Shown here: positions 1-7,812 of the stretch, one piece after another
Position numbering within the stretch: position 1 is the stretch's first letter
Layout of the letters: every line of letters starts with the position of its first letter
Made by a program: the position numbers and the translations under genes
Assembly: GCA_028719045.1 (NCBI GenBank)
Contig: JAQULD010000006.1
Coordinates: forward strand, 1 to 25,905
Length of the DNA stretch: 25,905 nt
Direction of reading: 5' to 3'
Origin: Candidatus Omnitrophota bacterium
GTDB taxonomy: Bacteria > Omnitrophota > Koll11 > Gygaellales > Profunditerraquicolaceae
The notes under the pieces: model-generated
The model's database searches: none
What the model was told of the DNA's origin: nothing
What the model saw: the letters and a program-made list of their open reading frames with translations, nothing else

Positions 1-1
1 T

Positions 2-2197
2 AAATCGGTCCTGGAAGTATTCGTACGGTTATACGAAAAAGGCCTTATTTACCAGGGCAGTTATATCATCAACTGGTGCCCGCGCTGCCAGACCGCTTTA
101 TCGGATGAAGAAGCGCCACATCATGAAATACAGGGTAACCTTTATTACCTGCGCTATCCGCTAAAAGATAATCCCAAAGAATTCATAGTGGTAGCCACGA
201 CCCGTCCGGAAACAATGCTGGGAGACACCGCGGTCGCGGTAAACCCCAAAGACAGGCGCTTCAAAAAACTGATCGGTAAAACCCTGGTTTTACCCCTGGT
301 AAACCGGGAGATCAAAATTATCTCCGATCCCATGGTGGATACGAAATTCGGGACAGGCGCGGTCAAGGTCACTCCCGCCCATGACCCGAACGACTACGCC
401 CTGGGTAAAAAACACGGCCTGGATTTTATAAACGTGATGTTTGCTGACGCCCGGATGAACGAAAATGCCGGGGATTACAGGGATATGGACCGCTTTGAGG
501 CCAGGGAAGTAATCCTCGAAGACTTAAAAGAAAAAGGGCTGCTTGAAAAAATAGAGCCGCACGCGCTTTCAGCCGGCCACTGTTACCGCTGCCACACCAT
601 AATAGAACCGTATTTGTCCAAACAGTGGTTCGTAAAAATGAAGCCCTTGGCAAAACCCGCGATCGACGCGGTGAAAAAAGGGAAAATTAAATTTTATCCC
701 GCGCGCTGGACCAAAGTTTACCTGAACTGGATGGAAAACATCCAGGATTGGTGTATTTCCCGGCAGATCTGGTGGGGGCACAGGATCCCGGTCTACTATT
801 GCAGGGCCTGCCAAAAAACAGACAGCGGCAAAGGGATCATAGTCTCAAAAACAAAACCCGGAAAATGCCCTGACTGCGGCTCCAACGACATTTACCAGGA
901 TGAAGACGTATTGGATACCTGGTTTTCCTCCTGGCTCTGGCCGTTCGCGACATTCTACTGGCCGCAGGAAAAAGAGGAGTTAAAATATTTCTATCCCACG
1001 CATACGCTGGTAACGGCGCCTGAAATAATTTTCTTCTGGGTCGCCCGCATGATCATGGCGGGGTTTGAATTCATGCAGGACATACCTTTTAAAGACGTTT
1101 ATATTCACGGCACCGTGCGTGACGTTGAAGGCAAGAAAATGTCCAAATCATTAGGCAATATAATCGACCCGCTTGAGATCATAAACGAATACGGCACAGA
1201 CGCGCTGCGCTTCAGCCTTATTTCCATAACCGCCCAGGGCCAGGACGTGTTCTTATCCAAAGAAAGGTTCGAGCAGGGCAGGAATTTCGCCAACAAGATA
1301 TGGAACGCCGCCAGGTTCATCCAGCTAAACCTGGAGCCATCCAATATAAAAAGCGACCTCTGCGAATTCTTCAAAAAAGAGGACTTAAGCATCGCCAACC
1401 GCTGGATACTAAGCAGGTTCTATTCCACCTTAAAAGAAGTAAATAAAAATCTGGACAGCTACAAATTTAACGAGGCTGCCAACCTCTTATACAGCTTCTT
1501 CTGGCATGAGTTCTGCGACTGGTACCTGGAACTGATCAAATCAGACATAAAGAATCCTTCTAACCAGCTGGTAATGTATAAAATACTGGAAAAATTCCTG
1601 CGCGCGATCCATCCTTTCATGCCCTTTATTACCGAAGAGATCTGGCAAAAGATAAACCCCGAAGCAGGCTTCATCATGACAAACCAGCAGCCGCACATAC
1701 AGGAGCAGATGATCGACAAAAAAATCGAAAAACAGGCACAGACGCTGTTTTCCGGGATCACGGAGATCAGGAACCTGCGCAGTTCGATCTCCGTTGCCAA
1801 TGACCAGAAAGTTACGGTATCAGTTTACGCGCATAATAAACAGCTCAAAAAACTCATTGAAGAAAACTCCGGGCTTATAAAAAGCCTCGCCAAGGTAGAA
1901 GAATTAAAGATACTCGCCTCAAACGCAAGGCCTGCCGCAACCATTAGCTCGATCATCGAAAATATGGACATCTACCTGCATTTTACAGGGTTACTCGACG
2001 CCGCGGGAGAACAGCAAAAGATCCGCGAAAAAATTGCTAACCTGGGGAAAAACAAAGCGGCAAAACTGGGCAGGCTCAGCAATTCCGATTTCGTCAACAA
2101 AGCCCCTGCCGATGTGGTAGCTAAAGAAAAGGAAAGTATCGTAAAGATAGAAGACGAATTAAAACGCCTGGAGAAAATGCTTAATGAATTACTCTGA
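2..2197 (+). CDS. valS: Valine--tRNA ligase, 5' end missing
   Basis: The frame is open from base 2, so the gene runs in from the left edge; roughly the first 150 residues, with the HIGH signature, are outside the window. Visible landmarks are NWCPRCQTALSDEEA near the edge, the editing-domain motif ATTRPETMLGDTAVAVNP (from base 191), the GTGAVKVTPAHDPNDY motif, zinc-like cysteine pairs (CYRCH; CRAC and CPDC), the DTWFSSWLWPF motif, and the class I KMSKS loop inside GKKMSKSLGN (about base 1130). After the anticodon-binding domain comes the C-terminal coiled-coil arm that ValS uses on the tRNA. The enzyme charges tRNA-Val with valine in the cytoplasm and clears mischarged threonine in the editing domain. 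The stop overlaps the start of nadC by 14 bases, so the two are probably co-transcribed and translationally coupled. Identification is secure. Confidence 0.97.
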   Translation, partial: KSVLEVFVRLYEKGLIYQGSYIINWCPRCQTALSDEEAPHHEIQGNLYYLRYPLKDNPKEFIVVATTRPETMLGDTAVAVNPKDRRFKKLIGKTLVLPLVNREIKIISDPMVDTKFGTGAVKVTPAHDPNDYALGKKHGLDFINVMFADARMNENAGDYRDMDRFEAREVILEDLKEKGLLEKIEPHALSAGHCYRCHTIIEPYLSKQWFVKMKPLAKPAIDAVKKGKIKFYPARWTKVYLNWMENIQDWCISRQIWWGHRIPVYYCRACQKTDSGKGIIVSKTKPGKCPDCGSNDIYQDEDVLDTWFSSWLWPFATFYWPQEKEELKYFYPTHTLVTAPEIIFFWVARMIMAGFEFMQDIPFKDVYIHGTVRDVEGKKMSKSLGNIIDPLEIINEYGTDALRFSLISITAQGQDVFLSKERFEQGRNFANKIWNAARFIQLNLEPSNIKSDLCEFFKKEDLSIANRWILSRFYSTLKEVNKNLDSYKFNEAANLLYSFFWHEFCDWYLELIKSDIKNPSNQLVMYKILEKFLRAIHPFMPFITEEIWQKINPEAGFIMTNQQPHIQEQMIDKKIEKQAQTLFSGITEIRNLRSSISVANDQKVTVSVYAHNKQLKKLIEENSGLIKSLAKVEELKILASNARPAATISSIIENMDIYLHFTGLLDAAGEQQKIREKIANLGKNKAAKLGRLSNSDFVNKAPADVVAKEKESIVKIEDELKRLEKMLNELL

Positions 2198-3071
2198 AGA
2201 ACTTGAAATAAAAGTAATAGTGGCCCATGCCTTAAAAGAGGACATCGGCTTAAAAGACATCACTACCGAAACGCTTATTCCCGCTAAAATTAATGTAAAA
2301 GCGGTGCTTCTGGCAAAAGAAGACTGCGTGGTCTGCGGTATGGGCGTTGTGGCCATGGTTTTTAAGTCGCTTGATAAAAACATCGAATTCAAGTCCCTGG
2401 TATCCGACGGAAAGTTCGTGAAAAAGGGGCGCGTAATCGCCCGCATCCGGGGAAAAGCCAAAAGCATACTCTCTTCGGAAAGGGTGGCGCTGAATTTCCT
2501 GTCTTTTCTTTCCGGCATCTCCACCGGTACCAGGAAATTTGTGAACGCCGTAAAACCATATAAGGTGAAGATACTGGATACGCGTAAGACCATCCCTGGG
2601 CTGCGCCTGCTTGAAAAATACGCGGTAAGGATAGGAGGAGGGTATAACCACCGCCTGAGGCTAGATGAAATGTTCATGGTAAAAGACAATCACATAGCGG
2701 TCGCGAAACAAATCCAGACAGAGGAGAAAAAACTTTTAAGGATCGTCGATACCATCAAGAAAAAAACGCTCCACGCAAGAAGGATAGAGATAGAAGTAAA
2801 GGACTTAAAAGAATTCAAAGAAGTGCTGGCCGCTAACCCCGACATAATCATGCTGGACAATATGCCGGTTAATGAAATCAGAAAAGCGGTCAAACTAAGG
2901 AACACCTTAAGCGCTAAAGCAAACCGCCGCCCTTTCCCCATCCTGGAAGCTTCCGGAGGCATTAATCTCGGCAACATAAAAAAAATAGCCGCCTGCGGCG
3001 TGGATACCATTTCCGTGGGGGCATTGACCCATTCCGTTTCCTCAGTGGATATAAGCCTGGAAATCTTATAG
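2184..3071 (+). CDS. nadC: Quinolinate phosphoribosyltransferase (decarboxylating)
   Basis: A 295-residue cytoplasmic enzyme that joins quinolinate to PRPP, releasing CO2 and giving nicotinate mononucleotide, the step that commits to NAD. The family's signatures are present in order: ALKEDIGLKDITTETL at the N-terminus, the central TRKTIPGLRLLEKYAV block with IGGGYNHR, then KDNHI, the strand EIEVKDLKEF, IIMLDNM, and the C-terminal phosphate-site stretch LEASGGINLGNI followed by GVDTISVGALTHS. Length is normal for the family. The ATG at 2184 lies inside the valS tail with GGAG at 2170-2173, about ten bases upstream. nadA and nadB are not in the window, so the quinolinate source must be encoded elsewhere. 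No odd substitutions were noticed. Confidence 0.96.
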   Translation: MNYSEELEIKVIVAHALKEDIGLKDITTETLIPAKINVKAVLLAKEDCVVCGMGVVAMVFKSLDKNIEFKSLVSDGKFVKKGRVIARIRGKAKSILSSERVALNFLSFLSGISTGTRKFVNAVKPYKVKILDTRKTIPGLRLLEKYAVRIGGGYNHRLRLDEMFMVKDNHIAVAKQIQTEEKKLLRIVDTIKKKTLHARRIEIEVKDLKEFKEVLAANPDIIMLDNMPVNEIRKAVKLRNTLSAKANRRPFPILEASGGINLGNIKKIAACGVDTISVGALTHSVSSVDISLEIL

Positions 3072-3074
3072 CGT

Positions 3075-5096
3075 ATGGAAAAATTCGATCTTGTTTCTAA
3101 ATTCCAGCCTTGCGGCGACCAGCCGGAGGCGATAAAAGAATTGACCGCGTCTATCCTGTCAGGTAAACGTTACCAGACGCTGCTCGGGGTCACCGGTTCA
3201 GGGAAAACCTTTACCCTGGCGAACGTAATCCGGAACGTAAACTTGCCGACGCTGGTCATCTCGCATAATAAGACGCTCGCCGCTCAGCTCTATTCGGAAT
3301 TCAAGGAATTCTTCCCGCATAACGCGGTGGAATATTTTGTAAGCTACTACGATTATTACCAGCCTGAGGCCTACATTCCCTCCACCGACACCTACATCGA
3401 AAAAGATTCTTCCATAAATGACCGCCTGGACCGCTTGCGCCTTTCCGCCACCACCTCGCTTATGTCGCGCAGGGATGTCTTAATAGTCGCCTCCGTATCC
3501 TGCATTTACAACCTCGGTTCACCCCAGGATTACCGGGACATGCTTGTTTTCATGGAAAAAGGGAAAAACATTTCCAGGGACGAATTACTGCTTAAACTTA
3601 TCAAGATCCAGTACGAGAGGAATGATTATGAATTCGTACGGGGAAGAATAAGGGTGAGGGGGGATACGGTGGAAATATTCCCTTCTTACGAAGAAACAGC
3701 CCTACGCGTGGAGTTATTCGGGGATACCATTGAGAAAATACTGGAAATCAACCCGGTTTCCGGAGAAACGCTTAATACCCTCGAAAAGATCGCGATCTAC
3801 CCGGCAAAACATTTTTTAGTTTCCGGGGAGTATCTTGATCCCGCAATTGCCTCCATTAGAGAAGAGCTGGAAACTCAATTAAAGCTTTTAAAAGATAAGG
3901 GTAAATTATTGGAGGCGCAGCGCCTGGAATCACGCACCAACTATGATCTGGAAATGCTTAAAGAGATCGGTTACTGCCACGGCATAGAAAATTATTCCCG
4001 CCACCTGTCCGGAAGGCCGGCCGGCTCCAGGCCTTATTGTTTGATAGATTATTTCCAGAATGACTTTTTGACAGTGATAGACGAATCGCATGTCACCTTG
4101 CCGCAGATAAGAGGGATGTATGAAGGGGACCGCGCCAGGAAGAAAACCCTGGTGGAATACGGGTTCAGGCTGCCTTCCTGCCTGGACAACCGGCCGTTAA
4201 AATTCGATGAATTCAACGAACTGGTAAAAAAGATCACTTTTGTGTCCGCGACGCCAAACGATTACGAAATCAAACTAAGCAAGGGAGAGGTTACCGAACA
4301 GATAATCAGGCCCACGGGATTGATCGACCCGGAAGTCATCATAAAGCCAAGCGATAACCAGATCGAGGACCTGATAGAAGAAGTAAAAAAACGCGCCAAG
4401 AACAACGAGCGCGTGCTCGTGACCACCCTCACCAAGAGGATGGCGGAAGATTTAACAAATTATTTACAGGAAAAGGGATTAAAGGTAAAATATTTACATT
4501 CGGAGATACAGACCATAGAACGCTCAAAAATTCTGCGTGAACTAAGACAGAAGACTTTCGACTGCCTGGTGGGAATAAACCTGCTCAGGGAAGGGCTGGA
4601 CCTGCCGGAAGTCTCGCTCGTCGCGATTTTAGACGCCGACAAAGAAGGATTCCTGCGTTCCGCGACTTCTTTGATACAGGTTTCCGGGCGCGCCGCGCGC
4701 AACATTAACGGCACCGTGATAATGTACGCGGACAACATGACCGGCTCGATGAGAAAAGCCATTTCGGAAAGCAACCGCAGGAGAAAGATCCAGCTGGAAT
4801 TTAACCTTGATAACAAGATCAGCCCCCGGTCGATACAGAAAGCGATAAAAGAAGGCATCGAAGACATGGCGGAAGCGGAAGTCTTCGTTGAGGCGCTGAC
4901 AGGGGAAAATCGGGACGAATATCAGTTAAGGAAATACATTTCGGAACTGGAGTATGAGATGGAATTAGCTGCCAGAAACCTGCAGTTTGAGCGGGCAGCC
5001 GAGATCCGCGACAAAATCAAATCTTTAGGGACACCCTTTGAGCCAAAGCCAAGCCTGTCCCCTAAAGAAACAAAAAAGGGACACACTCCCGATTGA
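3075..5096 (+). CDS. uvrB: Excinuclease ABC subunit B
   Basis: A 673-residue nucleotide-excision-repair helicase-like ATPase that takes damaged DNA from UvrA, verifies the lesion and recruits UvrC. The Walker A motif GVTGSGKT is at residues 38-45. The beta-hairpin region that clamps one strand follows ([21 protein letters not shown]), then the [14 protein letters not shown] block and the helicase motif VI stretch QVSGRAARN. The C-terminal UVR domain, [19 protein letters not shown], binds UvrC. It begins three bases after the nadC stop, without an obvious strong ribosome site, which fits coupled translation. The last 22 or so residues after the UVR domain are low-complexity and are encoded by a nested inverted-repeat element (5027-5112), so the tail appears to have been added or replaced by that repeat. 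Core function should be unaffected. Confidence 0.97.
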   Translation: MEKFDLVSKFQPCGDQPEAIKELTASILSGKRYQTLLGVTGSGKTFTLANVIRNVNLPTLVISHNKTLAAQLYSEFKEFFPHNAVEYFVSYYDYYQPEAYIPSTDTYIEKDSSINDRLDRLRLSATTSLMSRRDVLIVASVSCIYNLGSPQDYRDMLVFMEKGKNISRDELLLKLIKIQYERNDYEFVRGRIRVRGDTVEIFPSYEETALRVELFGDTIEKILEINPVSGETLNTLEKIAIYPAKHFLVSGEYLDPAIASIREELETQLKLLKDKGKLLEAQRLESRTNYDLEMLKEIGYCHGIENYSRHLSGRPAGSRPYCLIDYFQNDFLTVIDESHVTLPQIRGMYEGDRARKKTLVEYGFRLPSCLDNRPLKFDEFNELVKKITFVSATPNDYEIKLSKGEVTEQIIRPTGLIDPEVIIKPSDNQIEDLIEEVKKRAKNNERVLVTTLTKRMAEDLTNYLQEKGLKVKYLHSEIQTIERSKILRELRQKTFDCLVGINLLREGLDLPEVSLVAILDADKEGFLRSATSLIQVSGRAARNINGTVIMYADNMTGSMRKAISESNRRRKIQLEFNLDNKISPRSIQKAIKEGIEDMAEAEVFVEALTGENRDEYQLRKYISELEYEMELAARNLQFERAAEIRDKIKSLGTPFEPKPSLSPKETKKGHTPD

Positions 5097-5112
5097 TTCC
5101 AAGGGTGTCCCT
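5027..5112. repeat. Nested inverted-repeat (REP-like) element across the uvrB end and coaX leader
   Basis: Outer arms: AGGGACACCCTT at 5027-5038 and its exact reverse complement AAGGGTGTCCCT at 5101-5112 (12 of 12 bases). Inside lies a second pair: TGTCCC at 5056-5061 and GGGACA at 5078-5083. GGGACA thus occurs four times in alternating orientation within 86 bases. This resembles REP/BIME-type palindromic repeats, many of which are mobilised by IS200-like (RAYT) transposases; no such transposase is in the window. The element contains the uvrB stop and ends just before the coaX ribosome site. As RNA it could fold into a long hairpin between the two genes, but there is no following U-run, so it is not a standard terminator. 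Confidence 0.6.
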
Positions 5113-5125
5113 GATAAAGGGGAAA

Positions 5126-5863
5126 ATGTTACTGGCTATCGATATAGGAAATACAAGCATTACGGTGGGATTATTCAAAAACAACGTTTTAAAAAAAAGA
5201 TATCGTATACCCACAAAAACCAGCGGATATTTTAACGCGCTCAAGAAGATCTTTGCCGCGAACAGAATAGACGCGGCTATTCTTTGCAGCGTGGTCCCTG
5301 AAAGCACCAAACGCCTGGCAAAAGAACTCAAAAAATTCCTCAATAAGGAAACCCTTATTGTAGGCAAAGATCTCACCGTGCCTGTCAAAAACCTCTACAG
5401 GCTTCCCAAACAGGTCGGCCAGGACAGGCTGGTAAACGCTTACGCGGCGGTTAAATTATATGGAAGCCCGGCGGTAATAATCGACTTTGGCACCGCGATC
5501 ACATTCGACGGCGTATCAAAAAAAGGCGAATACCTGGGAGGGATGATCCTGCCGGGGATCGAGATCTCCCTGGACGCCCTTTGGCAAAAGACCGCGCTTT
5601 TGCCGAAAGTTAAACTTGAAAAACCGCGGGAATTCATAGGCAGAGACACAAAAGAAAGCATCTTGAGCGGCCTCGTGCACGGTTTCGCCGCATTGACCGA
5701 CGGTATGGCCAGGCGCATGAAAAAAGAAATCGGAAAAAATTGCCTGGTGATTGGCACCGGCGGGAACATATCCTTCATTTCAAAATTCCTGAACGAATTG
5801 AATCACAAAGACATCGACCTTACCCTAAAAGGTTTAAACCTCATCTACCAAAATAACCGTTAG
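5126..5863 (+). CDS. coaX: Type III pantothenate kinase
   Basis: A 245-residue ASKHA-fold kinase that phosphorylates pantothenate, the first step to coenzyme A. Landmarks: LLAIDIGNTSITVGLF at the N-terminus (phosphate 1 loop), VVPESTKRLA, then VIIDFGTAITFD, GGMILPGIEISLDAL and the C-terminal GTGGN adenosine loop. The frame is open back to a TTG at 5093 inside the uvrB stop, but the ATG at 5126 is the better start: it is directly followed by the conserved LLAIDIGNT and preceded by AGGGG at 5118-5122, with a rather short spacing of three bases. The reading frame just upstream is the REP-like repeat, not coaX sequence. The gene ends the housekeeping run; a new promoter follows. Confidence 0.94.
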   Translation: MLLAIDIGNTSITVGLFKNNVLKKRYRIPTKTSGYFNALKKIFAANRIDAAILCSVVPESTKRLAKELKKFLNKETLIVGKDLTVPVKNLYRLPKQVGQDRLVNAYAAVKLYGSPAVIIDFGTAITFDGVSKKGEYLGGMILPGIEISLDALWQKTALLPKVKLEKPREFIGRDTKESILSGLVHGFAALTDGMARRMKKEIGKNCLVIGTGGNISFISKFLNELNHKDIDLTLKGLNLIYQNNR

Positions 5864-5907
5864 ACTCTCCTAACTTCTTGTCTCCAAGCTGTTTGACACA
5901 ATTTTAA

Positions 5908-5936
5908 TTGACAATCTTTGCTTTTACTTGTATATT
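5908..5936 (+). promoter_or_regulatory. Sigma-70-type promoter for the lipid/sensor operon
   Basis: TTGACA at 5908-5913 and TATATT at 5931-5936 are separated by exactly 17 bases, a near-perfect vegetative promoter in the 109-base gap after coaX. A second TTGACA lies at 5893-5898 without a matching -10 box. An imperfect inverted repeat, TTAC (5938-5941) and GTAA (5947-5950) with AT-rich flanks, sits at the likely transcription start and could be an operator, though it is short. The downstream start is served by GTGAGG at 5961-5966. Confidence 0.75.
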
Positions 5937-5972
5937 CTTACTTATCGTAAATATGTCAAAGTGAGGTAAAAT

Positions 5973-6206
5973 ATGAATAAAAATAAAGAGATCCTGACGG
6001 CCAAAGAAGTAGCTGAGTACCTGAACATTCACCCTCTTACGGTGCACAAATACGCCAGGGACGGCAAGATTCCCGCGTTTAAGATCGGCACTGACTGGAG
6101 ATTCCATAAAAAATATATAGAAGACTGGATAAAGGAAAAATTGGATTACAATCTTAACGGCAAAGAGCGCAGAAAAACATTTTCCGCAAACAAACAGCAC
6201 ACTTAA
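5973..6206 (+). CDS. Small MerR/excisionase-type helix-turn-helix DNA-binding protein
   Basis: A 77-residue protein made of one winged HTH of the excisionase / HTH_17 type. Residues 8-54 carry the family pattern: LTAKEVAEYLNIHPLTVHKYARDGKIPAFKIG followed (in two pieces) by the W-R-F motif and a final helix KKYIEDWIKEKL. The last 20 residues are basic and unstructured-looking. It is the first gene after the TTGACA-TATATT promoter, and its neighbour starts eight bases after its stop. Proteins of this family act as phage excisionases or as small transcription regulators. No integrase or phage gene is nearby, so a local, perhaps autoregulatory, role in the following operon is the more likely reading. 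The target sequence is unknown. Confidence 0.85.
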   Translation: MNKNKEILTAKEVAEYLNIHPLTVHKYARDGKIPAFKIGTDWRFHKKYIEDWIKEKLDYNLNGKERRKTFSANKQHT

Positions 6207-6214
6207 AAGACGCC

Positions 6215-7216
6215 ATGAAAAAATTCGCTTTTTTAGTTATCCCGTCCAATACAGAACAGCTTCGCCACTATTGGCCGCTCACCAGGATCATCCCGGATTT
6301 CGCGCTGAAATCTTTCCTTAAAACCAAACGCTCATTTGAAGTGCTTCATCTTTGCTCGCATGAAAACGGCCTTGAAGGCTATATTTTCGTCCTTCCGGCT
6401 GTCGTCGGAAATATTTCGGCTGCGGACACGGATTTTCTGCTGGATAAGATCTCCGCGGCCGCTAATTTAGCGCAGCGTATGGGAATTAAGATCCTTGGCA
6501 CGGATATAAATATCGGCCTTGGCCTTGAGCGGCTGGCTTTGAAAACGAAAAAAAAGAAACCCGCGATCACCTGCGGCAACGCCTTCACGGCGTGGTCTAT
6601 TTTCGAATCCGTCTACAGGACCGCCAAATCCAAAGACATGGATCTAAAGAAATCCGCGGTTTGCCTGTCTGACGCCTCTACTCCGACAGCTATGCTTGCC
6701 GCGAGAAAATTCTCTTCTTATGTTTCGCGGATAATTTTGAACGGCGCCTCAAAAGAAAAACTGGAGAGCCTTAAAAATAGCACGCAACAGGAAAACTCGG
6801 CGCAAATAATCATCGAAGAAAACATGGAAAAGGCGGCTAAAAACGCGGATATCCTGATTTTCGATGAAACTGCCGTGGCAAAATCCTCCGCCTGCAGCCT
6901 TAAAACAGGCTGCATCATTTGCGAATTGACTCCCAATAATTGTTCGACAAACCGTAATCATATTCATAATGAAATCAGCGTCATTAAAGGCAACATAATA
7001 AAACTTCCTACAGAAATAAGGTGCAACGCCAATTTCGGGCTGCCCAGGAACACGGTAAGTTCGGCGCTCGCGGAAACCATACTGCTTGCCCTGGAAGGAA
7101 AATTCGTTAATTATTCTTTCGGAGACAATATTAACCCGGATAAGCTTGAGGAAATAGCCGATATCGCGACCAGGCATGGTTTCGAAGTGTGGCTGCCTGA
7201 AGCCCCGTTATTATAA
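6215..7216 (+). CDS. Degenerate acyl-ACP-reductase-like protein (probable pseudoenzyme)
   Basis: A 333-residue protein that aligns by eye along its whole length with the reductase part of the fusion protein two genes downstream. Shared landmarks: the helix LAQRMGIKILG, the strand around ITCGNAFTAW (119-127; fusion partner VTSGNTFTAA), and the C-terminal block LLALEGKFVNYSFGDNINP followed by RHGFEVW. The features needed for catalysis are missing. The Rossmann loop GGTGDIGSG of the partner is replaced by SDASTPT (152-158). The nucleophilic cysteine of the acyl-ACP reductase family (partner C456 in VYGCFAE) is alanine here (A284 in VSSALAE). It may be a non-catalytic partner subunit, a regulator or a lipid binder. 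It is eight bases from the HTH gene and two from the acyltransferase gene. The relationship is clear; the role is not. Confidence 0.75.
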   Translation: MKKFAFLVIPSNTEQLRHYWPLTRIIPDFALKSFLKTKRSFEVLHLCSHENGLEGYIFVLPAVVGNISAADTDFLLDKISAAANLAQRMGIKILGTDINIGLGLERLALKTKKKKPAITCGNAFTAWSIFESVYRTAKSKDMDLKKSAVCLSDASTPTAMLAARKFSSYVSRIILNGASKEKLESLKNSTQQENSAQIIIEENMEKAAKNADILIFDETAVAKSSACSLKTGCIICELTPNNCSTNRNHIHNEISVIKGNIIKLPTEIRCNANFGLPRNTVSSALAETILLALEGKFVNYSFGDNINPDKLEEIADIATRHGFEVWLPEAPLL

Positions 7217-7218
7217 AT

Positions 7219-7812
7219 ATGTGGTACAGTGTATTCAGGATAGGCTGCGTTATAGTATTAAAGCTTTTTTTCAGGCTTAAGATCGAAGGCACCGCGAACA
7301 TACCGAAAAAAAGCAACTTTATCGTGGTAGCCAACCACGCCAGTTTCCTGGACCCTTTGGTGATCGCCGCCGCGTTCCCTTACAAAATTTATTGCGTGGC
7401 TGACAGGACCCTTTATAAATCGGCGTTTTTAAGGTGGGCTTTAAAAAGGCTGGACGCCCTGCCTACAGGAAAAACCGCGGAAAGAGCGATCGAACATTTG
7501 ACGAAAAACGACATTGTCGGCTTATTTCCGGAAGCATGCTGCAGCCGTGACGGTAAATTGAAGGAATTCAGGAGAGGTGTCGCGCTTTTATCCATTAAGA
7601 CGGGAAGGCCGATCCTGCCTTGCGCGATAATAGGCACTTTCGAATCCCTGCCTTACCTGGCAAAGTTCCCCAAATTGCTTCCCATAAAGGTAAAAATCGG
7701 CAAACCTGTATACCTCTTGAAAGAATTCGAAGACGTGATTGACGATATTTATCTGCAGGAAGGCGTGCATAAAATAAAAACCAAGATCCAGGAGATGATA
7801 AATGCAGGATAA
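7219..7812 (+). CDS. PlsC-type 1-acyl-glycerol-3-phosphate acyltransferase family protein with altered motif III
   Basis: A 197-residue membrane-associated acyltransferase of the LPLAT/PlsC superfamily, with a hydrophobic N-terminal segment (about 5-20). The catalytic motif NHASFLD (39-45, histidine 40 and aspartate 45) is intact, and the motif IV stretch PILPCAIIGT (131-140) is normal. Motif III, usually FPEGTRS, reads FPEACCS (103-109): the glycine and the phosphate-binding arginine are lost and two cysteines stand instead. Family members transfer acyl chains from acyl-ACP or acyl-CoA to lysophosphatidate. The altered acceptor motif suggests a different acceptor or reduced activity. It starts two bases after the preceding gene and overlaps the fusion gene by 11, between two acyl-ACP-reductase-like genes, which points to a shared acyl-chain pathway. 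Confidence 0.85.
   Translation: MWYSVFRIGCVIVLKLFFRLKIEGTANIPKKSNFIVVANHASFLDPLVIAAAFPYKIYCVADRTLYKSAFLRWALKRLDALPTGKTAERAIEHLTKNDIVGLFPEACCSRDGKLKEFRRGVALLSIKTGRPILPCAIIGTFESLPYLAKFPKLLPIKVKIGKPVYLLKEFEDVIDDIYLQEGVHKIKTKIQEMINAG

Noticed and set aside
2189..2689. Long minus-strand open frame of 166 codons opposite nadC, and similar ones opposite gspE and the lipid genes
   Set aside because: They lie wholly opposite confident genes, have no family motifs and no ribosome sites; they are codon-bias shadows.
5027..5112. Rho-independent terminator between uvrB and coaX
   Set aside because: The outer arms are separated by 62 bases and no T-run follows the right arm; the ribosome site of coaX comes immediately after.
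5038..5235. Open frame of 65 codons on the + strand across the uvrB/coaX junction
   Set aside because: It overlaps two confident genes in another frame and is made of the repeat element and coaX shadow; no family features.
5973..6206. Phage or integrative-element excisionase
   Set aside because: The fold fits, but there is no integrase, attachment-site repeat or phage gene in the window; the operon context favours a regulator.
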